Assembly (NCBI GenBank): GCA_021286925.1
Contig: JAJTBL010000045.1
Location: 1-9,426, forward strand
Direction of reading: 5' to 3'
Source of the DNA: Spirochaetia bacterium
GTDB taxonomy: Bacteria > Spirochaetota > Spirochaetia > Treponematales > Rectinemataceae
DNA length: 9,426 nt
Shown here: positions 6,394-9,426 of the stretch, one piece after another
Numbering within the stretch: the first letter of the stretch is position 1
Layout of the letters: every line of letters starts with the position of its first letter
Notes under the pieces: model-generated
The model's input: only the letters and a program-made list of their open reading frames with translations
Databases searched by the model: none
What the model was told of the DNA's origin: nothing
Program-made: the position numbers and the translations under genes

Positions 6394-7395
6394 TCATTCG
6401 AGCACCGCATAGCGGTCCTGCGGCACTTGCTCAAAATAGGTGCTCAGGATCTCTTTCGACCGGAGCGGATGGTCTGAATTGGCAAGCAGCACATTGGCGT
6501 GGTGCGCAAACGAAAAGCCTTCAGTGTAATAGCTGAAAAAACGCCGCAAGGTTTCGAGTTTCCATTTTTCAGGCAGAAGTTCCTGCACCAGATCGATAAA
6601 GCGAAAGGCAATCTCCAGCCGGTCAAAGGAAACCCTCGTTTCATGTGACCCGGGCAAGGCAGTCATTTCATGGAGTCTCAGCGCATTGAAAATCCATGGT
6701 TCCCGCACTGCTTGCCTTCCTATCATCACGGCATAGGGGTTGTGGGCAGTACGCACAGCCCAGAGAGAACTGACATCTTTGATATCGCCATTGCCGATGA
6801 CCGGTATTGCAAGGTCATGAGAGAGCCTGCCAACCAAGTCCCAGTTGGGTGAGCCTTTGAATTTCTGGCTGTCTGTACGGGGATGAAGCGTTAAAAAATC
6901 GAGCCCGCCGCTGGCAAGCGCCGCGGCATAGCGAAGAAGGCGGTCATAATTATCATCCGGACCGGTCCGTATTTTTGCCGACAAACACCGCGGCCAGCTA
7001 GAGCGCGCCGCTGCAACAAGTTCAAAAGCCAGCCCCGCATCTGAGCTCCAGGCCGAACCTCCGCCCTGCCGTCTGATGTGCGGCGCAGAACACGCCAAAT
7101 TGATGTCAATGCCGGCAGGACATGCCTGCTCCGGCCGTTCCTGAATTCTTCTGCACGCCTGCGCCATGGATTCAGGCGAACGGGCGTAGAATTGCACGGA
7201 AGTCCTGGCCGGATCAGGGAGCGGATCGGTATAGACTTCTTCATATTGCGCCCGGGCGCAGAAAGCCTCGGCGCTTGCCATTTCGGTAAAAAAATAATCC
7301 GGCGCGCCGATTTCGGCTATGAGCGTCCGAAATGCCCGGTTGGTTATCCCAACCATCGGGGCGAGCAGCAAAGAGCCGCGCTGAAAGGGAAGCAT
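6394..7395 (-). CDS. dus: tRNA-dihydrouridine synthase (Dus family)
   Basis: This 333-residue FMN-dependent enzyme reduces specific uridines in the D-loop of tRNA to dihydrouridine using NADPH. It shows a TIM-barrel Dus pattern in order: LLLAPMVGITNRAFR (9-23) binding FMN, SVQFYARSPE (66-75), DINLACSAP (97-105) with the catalytic cysteine C102, LSAKIRTG (138-145), FLTLHPRTDSQKFKGSPNW (167-185), IPVIGNGDI (197-205) for FMN phosphate, and AVMIGRQAVREPWIF (222-236). A C-terminal helical tRNA-binding domain follows (about 250-333). Two family positions differ. The proline after the catalytic cysteine, normal in NxGCPxP, is serine, and the following conserved lysine is replaced (CSAPHIRRQGGG). I cannot assign it to DusA, DusB or DusC with confidence. 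It is first in the minus-strand unit, and its stop directly precedes the prfA frame. The ATG at 7395 has no clear SD. Confidence 0.92.
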   Translation of the reverse strand: MLPFQRGSLLLAPMVGITNRAFRTLIAEIGAPDYFFTEMASAEAFCARAQYEEVYTDPLPDPARTSVQFYARSPESMAQACRRIQERPEQACPAGIDINLACSAPHIRRQGGGSAWSSDAGLAFELVAAARSSWPRCLSAKIRTGPDDNYDRLLRYAAALASGGLDFLTLHPRTDSQKFKGSPNWDLVGRLSHDLAIPVIGNGDIKDVSSLWAVRTAHNPYAVMIGRQAVREPWIFNALRLHEMTALPGSHETRVSFDRLEIAFRFIDLVQELLPEKWKLETLRRFFSYYTEGFSFAHHANVLLANSDHPLRSKEILSTYFEQVPQDRYAVLE

Positions 7396-7401
7396 GTGCC
7401 G

Positions 7402-7430
7402 ATACTATCTGGAAATTCCGTTATGGGCAA
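7402..7430 (-). promoter_or_regulatory. Putative promoter of the dus-prfA-prmC-rel unit
   Basis: On the minus strand TTGCCC (7430-7425) and TAGTAT (7407-7402) are spaced 17 bases apart, each matching the sigma70 consensus at 4 of 6 positions. The -10 ends six bases before the dus ATG at 7395, placing the start of transcription at or next to that ATG. This matches the absence of a Shine-Dalgarno sequence and the same arrangement at pepP. It is a moderate match, found by eye. Confidence 0.35.
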
Positions 7431-7447
7431 TCATGATTTCAGACGAG

Positions 7448-7476
7448 TTGACTTTCCGGGGGTATTAGGCTATAAA
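7448..7476 (+). promoter_or_regulatory. Strong sigma70-type promoter of the rpsP operon
   Basis: TTGACT (7448-7453) and TATAAA (7471-7476) are separated by exactly 17 bases; each matches the consensus at 5 of 6 positions. Transcription would start near 7483, leaving a leader of about 85 bases before the rpsP start. It is the best promoter match in the window and suits a ribosomal protein operon. It overlaps no coding sequence and diverges from the dus promoter. Confidence 0.7.
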
Positions 7477-7490
7477 TCCTGAGCATATTT

Positions 7491-7566
7491 TCCCCGATTC
7501 GGGTCCTGTTCCGGGGATGCAGTATCAAAGTCAGGATCCAATTTTCGTAATTCTTCCAGGAGGAAT
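7491..7566 (+). promoter_or_regulatory. Structured 5' leader of rpsP with SD hairpin and possible pseudoknot
   Basis: Three pairings can be drawn by eye. Stem 1 joins TCCCCG (7491-7496) to CGGGGA (7512-7517), 6 bp. The loop of stem 1 holds GGTCCTG (7502-7508), which pairs with CAGGATCC (7532-7539) in seven base pairs around one bulged T, giving an H-type pseudoknot. Downstream, ATTCTTC (7550-7556) pairs with GAGGAAT (7560-7566) in seven pairs including one G-T, with a three-base loop; this hides most of the SD AGGAGG (7558-7563). TCCTG (7504-7508) could also pair with a second CAGGA at 7557-7561, and GATTC (7496-7500) with GAATC (7563-7567), so two exclusive folds are possible. Ribosomal protein leaders often act as autogenous control sites. 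I know of no described S16 leader of this form; regulation here is inference. Confidence 0.4.
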
Positions 7567-7568
7567 CC

Positions 7569-7820
7569 GTGAGCGTTAAAATTAGGCTCAAGAAATTTGG
7601 CGCCAAAGCCCGTCCCTATTACCGAATTGTCATCATGGACGCACGTTCAGCACGTGACAGCAAGACTATTGAAGAAGTCGGCCTCTACCACCCCATCGAA
7701 GCCGAAGACAAGCAGATCAGAATCGACGAAGAACGCGTAAAATATTGGCTCTCCAAGGGCGCTCAGCCGACTGATACGGTCCGCTCTCTGTTGAACAAGA
7801 AGAATATCCGCCTCGGCTGA
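7569..7820 (+). CDS. rpsP: 30S ribosomal protein S16
   Basis: This 83-residue protein is full length for bacterial S16, a 5'-domain 16S rRNA binder needed for 30S assembly. The N-terminus SVKIRLKKFGAKARPYYRIV, then MDARSARDSKTIEEVGLYHP and ERVKYWLSKGAQPTDTVRSLL follow the family from end to end. Translation starts at GTG (7569), set by a perfect AGGAGG (7558-7563) five bases upstream; the frame begins right at the conserved SVKIRL, so no earlier start is needed. It is the first gene of the rpsP-khpA-rimM-trmD-rplS operon, preceded by a strong promoter and a structured leader. A 54-base gap separates it from khpA. High confidence. Confidence 0.97.
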   Translation: MSVKIRLKKFGAKARPYYRIVIMDARSARDSKTIEEVGLYHPIEAEDKQIRIDEERVKYWLSKGAQPTDTVRSLLNKKNIRLG

Positions 7821-7874
7821 AAACCCCGCAAGGGTATAGCCTGAGAGTGCGATATTCCCGTCAAGGAGTCTTAC

Positions 7875-8108
7875 GTGGAACGTGATCTTGTCGAATATAT
7901 TGTCAAATCGCTCGTCGATGAACCTGATGCAGTCGATATCAAGGTAATCGAAGGCGAAAAATCGACAATACTTGAACTGAAAGTTGCCGAAGCCGATATC
8001 GGAAAAGTTATCGGCAAGAATGGCAGGATTGCGCGGGCGATCCGGACAATTCTGTCCGCGTGCGCGAACGCTCAGTCCAAGCGTGTCATTCTGGAGATTC
8101 TGGACTGA
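7875..8108 (+). CDS. khpA: KH-domain RNA-binding protein KhpA (YlqC family)
   Basis: This 77-residue protein is a single KH domain of the KhpA/YlqC family, usually found between rpsP and rimM. The start MERDLVEYIVKSLVDEPDAV and the core VAEADIGKVIGKNGRIARAI are typical; the RNA-gripping GxxG loop is GKNG at 47-50. In other bacteria KhpA dimerises, often with KhpB (Jag), and binds many RNAs, affecting cell division and envelope growth; its exact role here is unknown. It starts at GTG (7875), supported by AAGGAG (7863-7868) six bases upstream. It ends eight bases before the rimM ATG. The position between genes for ribosomal protein and ribosome maturation factors suggests a role in RNA or ribosome biology. 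Confidence 0.93.
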   Translation: MERDLVEYIVKSLVDEPDAVDIKVIEGEKSTILELKVAEADIGKVIGKNGRIARAIRTILSACANAQSKRVILEILD

Positions 8109-8116
8109 AAACCGGA

Positions 8117-8659
8117 ATGTCTGCAAATCCGGAAGAACGCACCCTGGCAATAGCCAGGCTCGGTTCACCCCGAGGTCTCCGCGGCTATCTCAAGGTGCAC
8201 AGTTTTTCAGGTGAATACGGGCACATCCTCAAATTGAAAGAGGCTGTCCTGTATCCGCCGCAATCTGCCGTCCAGCAGTCATCGGCGCCCCGGAAACTCA
8301 AGGTCAAAGGTTTTGAAGAGGGCGAGTGGGGCATCTCGATAGCTTTTGCGGGGTATGAAAGCCCCGAAAAAGCGCGCGAACTGGTTGGCATGGCAATAGT
8401 TGTCCCCAGGGAGCAGGCCTGCCCCCTTCGCGACAACGAATGGTATATCGGTGATCTTGTCGGCATGGATCTGGTCTTTCAGGGAAGCGTCAAAGCGACC
8501 GTAGCAGGTGTACTGGATGGCGGCCCTGATCCCCTGCTTGAAGCCCGGCTTCTGGAAGACGGCAGGACAGTACTCGTTCCCTTCAGAAACGAGTTTATCG
8601 GAAAGGTAGATACAAGCGCCGGAAGCATGGAGCTACTGGTCGATTGGATTCTTTCATGA
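8117..8659 (+). CDS. rimM: Ribosome maturation factor RimM
   Basis: This 180-residue protein assists maturation of the 30S head, binding ribosomal protein S19. The N-terminal beta-barrel domain (about residues 8-100) opens with LAIARLGSPRGLRGYLKVHS, close to the family's 'GxxxGxHGLxGxVKV' pattern. A C-terminal PRC-barrel (about 107-176) includes NEWYIGDLVGMDLVF, VAGVLDGGPDPLLEARL and LVPFRNEFIGKVD. The middle segment at about 46-60 (YPPQSAVQQSSAPRK) is a variable loop. The ATG at 8117 was chosen because the RimM fold begins a few residues later, although the frame is open upstream to an ATG at 8060 inside khpA. There is only a weak SD, so translation probably depends on coupling with khpA. 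Its TGA overlaps the trmD ATG by four bases (ATGA). Confidence 0.95.
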   Translation: MSANPEERTLAIARLGSPRGLRGYLKVHSFSGEYGHILKLKEAVLYPPQSAVQQSSAPRKLKVKGFEEGEWGISIAFAGYESPEKARELVGMAIVVPREQACPLRDNEWYIGDLVGMDLVFQGSVKATVAGVLDGGPDPLLEARLLEDGRTVLVPFRNEFIGKVDTSAGSMELLVDWILS

Positions 8660-9426
8660 AATTTACTGTCTTGAGCCTTTTCCCGGAAATTCTGGAAGGC
8701 TATTTCAGCGCCTCCATCATGAAGCGCGCGGTTGAAAAAGGGATGATCCAATACTCCCTGGTGAACATCAGGGATTTTGCCTATGACAAGCATCACAAAT
8801 GTGATGATGAAGTTTTTGGCGGCGGCGCGGGTATGCTGATGAAACCCGAACCGCTGGACAGAGCGCTTGCATCAGCCGGCTCACCAGGAGTGCGCACCGT
8901 CTATGTCACTCCCTCGGGCCGATTGCTGAATCAAGCCATGGCCCAGGATCTTGCCCGTGAAGAACAGCTGGTGATCCTGTGCGGCAGGTATGAGGGCGTC
9001 GATCAGAGAATCATCGACACCAGAGTCACCGATGAAATCTCGATCGGGGATTATGTCCTGTCCAGCGGCGAGGTCGCGGCCATGGTGCTCATCGATGCGG
9101 TCTACCGACTGCATCCCGGCGTCATATCGGGGGAATCGCTGACGGAAGAGAGTTTTTCCGACGGCCTTTTGGAGTATCCCCAGTATACACGACCGGCTGT
9201 TTATGCTACCATGCAGGTCCCTGATGTTCTTTTATCAGGTAACCATGCACAAATTGCCCGGTGGAGGCTCAAAGCCAGTCTTGCAAAGACTGTTGCCTAC
9301 CGCCCCGAGCTTCTAGCCAGAACGGATCTGCCCGAAGCTGTGGGTAGATTGCTGAAGGAATTGATTGATGAAGGGGGATTGAATGAACGTACTGCAGTCC
9401 ATACAGGCCGAACAGATCAAGAGTGA
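8656..9426 (+). CDS. trmD: tRNA (guanine-N1)-methyltransferase TrmD
   Basis: TrmD methylates G37 next to the anticodon in tRNAs that read CNN-type codons (Leu, Pro, Arg), preventing +1 frameshifts. This 256-residue protein is full length and complete at the window edge. Motifs in order are MKFTVLSLFPEI, DDEVFGGGAGMLMKPEP (50-66), VTPSGRLLNQ (84-93), the SAM-binding trefoil knot with LCGRYEGVDQRI (108-119) and SIGDYVLSSGEVAAMVLIDA (129-148), then ESFSDGLLEYPQYTRP (165-180). The catalytic aspartate falls at D169, the number used for the H. influenzae enzyme. LLSGNHAQIARWRLKASL (192-209) opens the tRNA-binding C-terminal domain. The start ATG at 8656 overlaps the rimM stop as ATGA; a TTG at 8644 in frame is unlikely. 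Its last 44 bases overlap the putative start of rplS. Confidence 0.97.
   Translation: MKFTVLSLFPEILEGYFSASIMKRAVEKGMIQYSLVNIRDFAYDKHHKCDDEVFGGGAGMLMKPEPLDRALASAGSPGVRTVYVTPSGRLLNQAMAQDLAREEQLVILCGRYEGVDQRIIDTRVTDEISIGDYVLSSGEVAAMVLIDAVYRLHPGVISGESLTEESFSDGLLEYPQYTRPAVYATMQVPDVLLSGNHAQIARWRLKASLAKTVAYRPELLARTDLPEAVGRLLKELIDEGGLNERTAVHTGRTDQE
9383..9426 (+). CDS. rplS: 50S ribosomal protein L19, N-terminal fragment
   Basis: Only the first 14 codons are present; the gene runs off the right edge. An ATG at 9383, preceded by a good SD (AAGGGGG, 9371-9377, five bases upstream), opens a frame reading MNVLQSIQAEQIKS. This resembles the L19 N-terminus, where a short helix ends in '(E)QEQLK'. L19 sits at the interface of the 30S and 50S subunits, and rplS follows trmD in very many bacteria. 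The frame lies inside the end of trmD in a different frame, so the overlap is at least 44 bases, longer than usual. The evidence is short but position, SD and peptide agree. Confidence 0.65.
   Translation, partial: MNVLQSIQAEQIKS

Noticed and set aside
5915..6412. Serine-rich open frame of 165 codons opposite prfA
   Set aside because: The serine and alanine bias is what the reverse of a Glu/Arg/Ala-rich coiled-coil gives; no domain or start signal.
7832..7859. Imperfect hairpin (GGGTATA with TATTCCC) between rpsP and khpA
   Set aside because: It has a central mismatch, a 14-base loop and no U-tract; too weak to call an attenuator or terminator.
8644..8655. Upstream TTG start for trmD
   Set aside because: It would add four residues before the conserved MKFTVLSLFPE start and lacks an SD; the ATG overlapping the rimM stop is the normal arrangement.
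1..9426. Mobile elements, CRISPR arrays, tRNA or rRNA genes, or a novel multi-gene system
   Set aside because: I saw no transposase, terminal inverted repeats, spaced repeats, tRNA-like cloverleaf or cluster of unknown genes; nearly all coding space is taken by recognisable housekeeping genes.

Overview
The window reads as ordinary bacterial chromosome, dense with housekeeping genes for translation and stress signalling. Base composition is roughly balanced and codon use looks uniform. The order rpsP-khpA-rimM-trmD-rplS and the style of the proteins suggest a Gram-negative-type bacterium, perhaps a spirochaete (Treponema-like). That placement is inference only, because there is no 16S or other taxonomic marker here. 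I see no mobile element, CRISPR array, tRNA or rRNA, and no cluster that looks like a novel defence or biosynthetic system.

Layout. (1) 1-183, minus: the N-terminal 61 codons of an aminopeptidase P-like gene that runs off the left edge. (2) 184-302: a divergent intergenic region with putative promoters and a short palindrome plus direct repeat. (3) 303-2225, plus: a two-gene unit of a small XRE-type regulator and a secreted M16 peptidase homologue whose zinc motif is broken. (4) 7395 down to 2280, minus: a compact unit dus-prfA-prmC-rel, convergent with the M16 gene. It encodes a tRNA-dihydrouridine synthase, release factor 1, the methyltransferase that modifies release factor GGQ motifs, and a long RelA/SpoT-family (p)ppGpp enzyme. 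(5) 7396-7568: a divergent intergenic region with a strong sigma70-type promoter and a structured leader for rpsP. (6) 7569-9426, plus: rpsP-khpA-rimM-trmD and the first codons of rplS, i.e. ribosomal protein, ribosome maturation and tRNA modification.

Together the two divergent units form a translation module: 30S assembly (S16, RimM), the 50S protein L19, tRNA modification (TrmD, Dus), termination (RF1 and PrmC) and the stringent-response enzyme that adjusts translation to nutrient supply. The points most worth a second look are subtle: an altered hydrolase motif in Rel, a probable pseudoprotease beside a regulator, SD-sequestering hairpins ahead of rel and rpsP, a possible pseudoknot in the rpsP leader, promoters placed so close to start codons that leaderless transcripts are plausible, and a 44-base trmD/rplS overlap.
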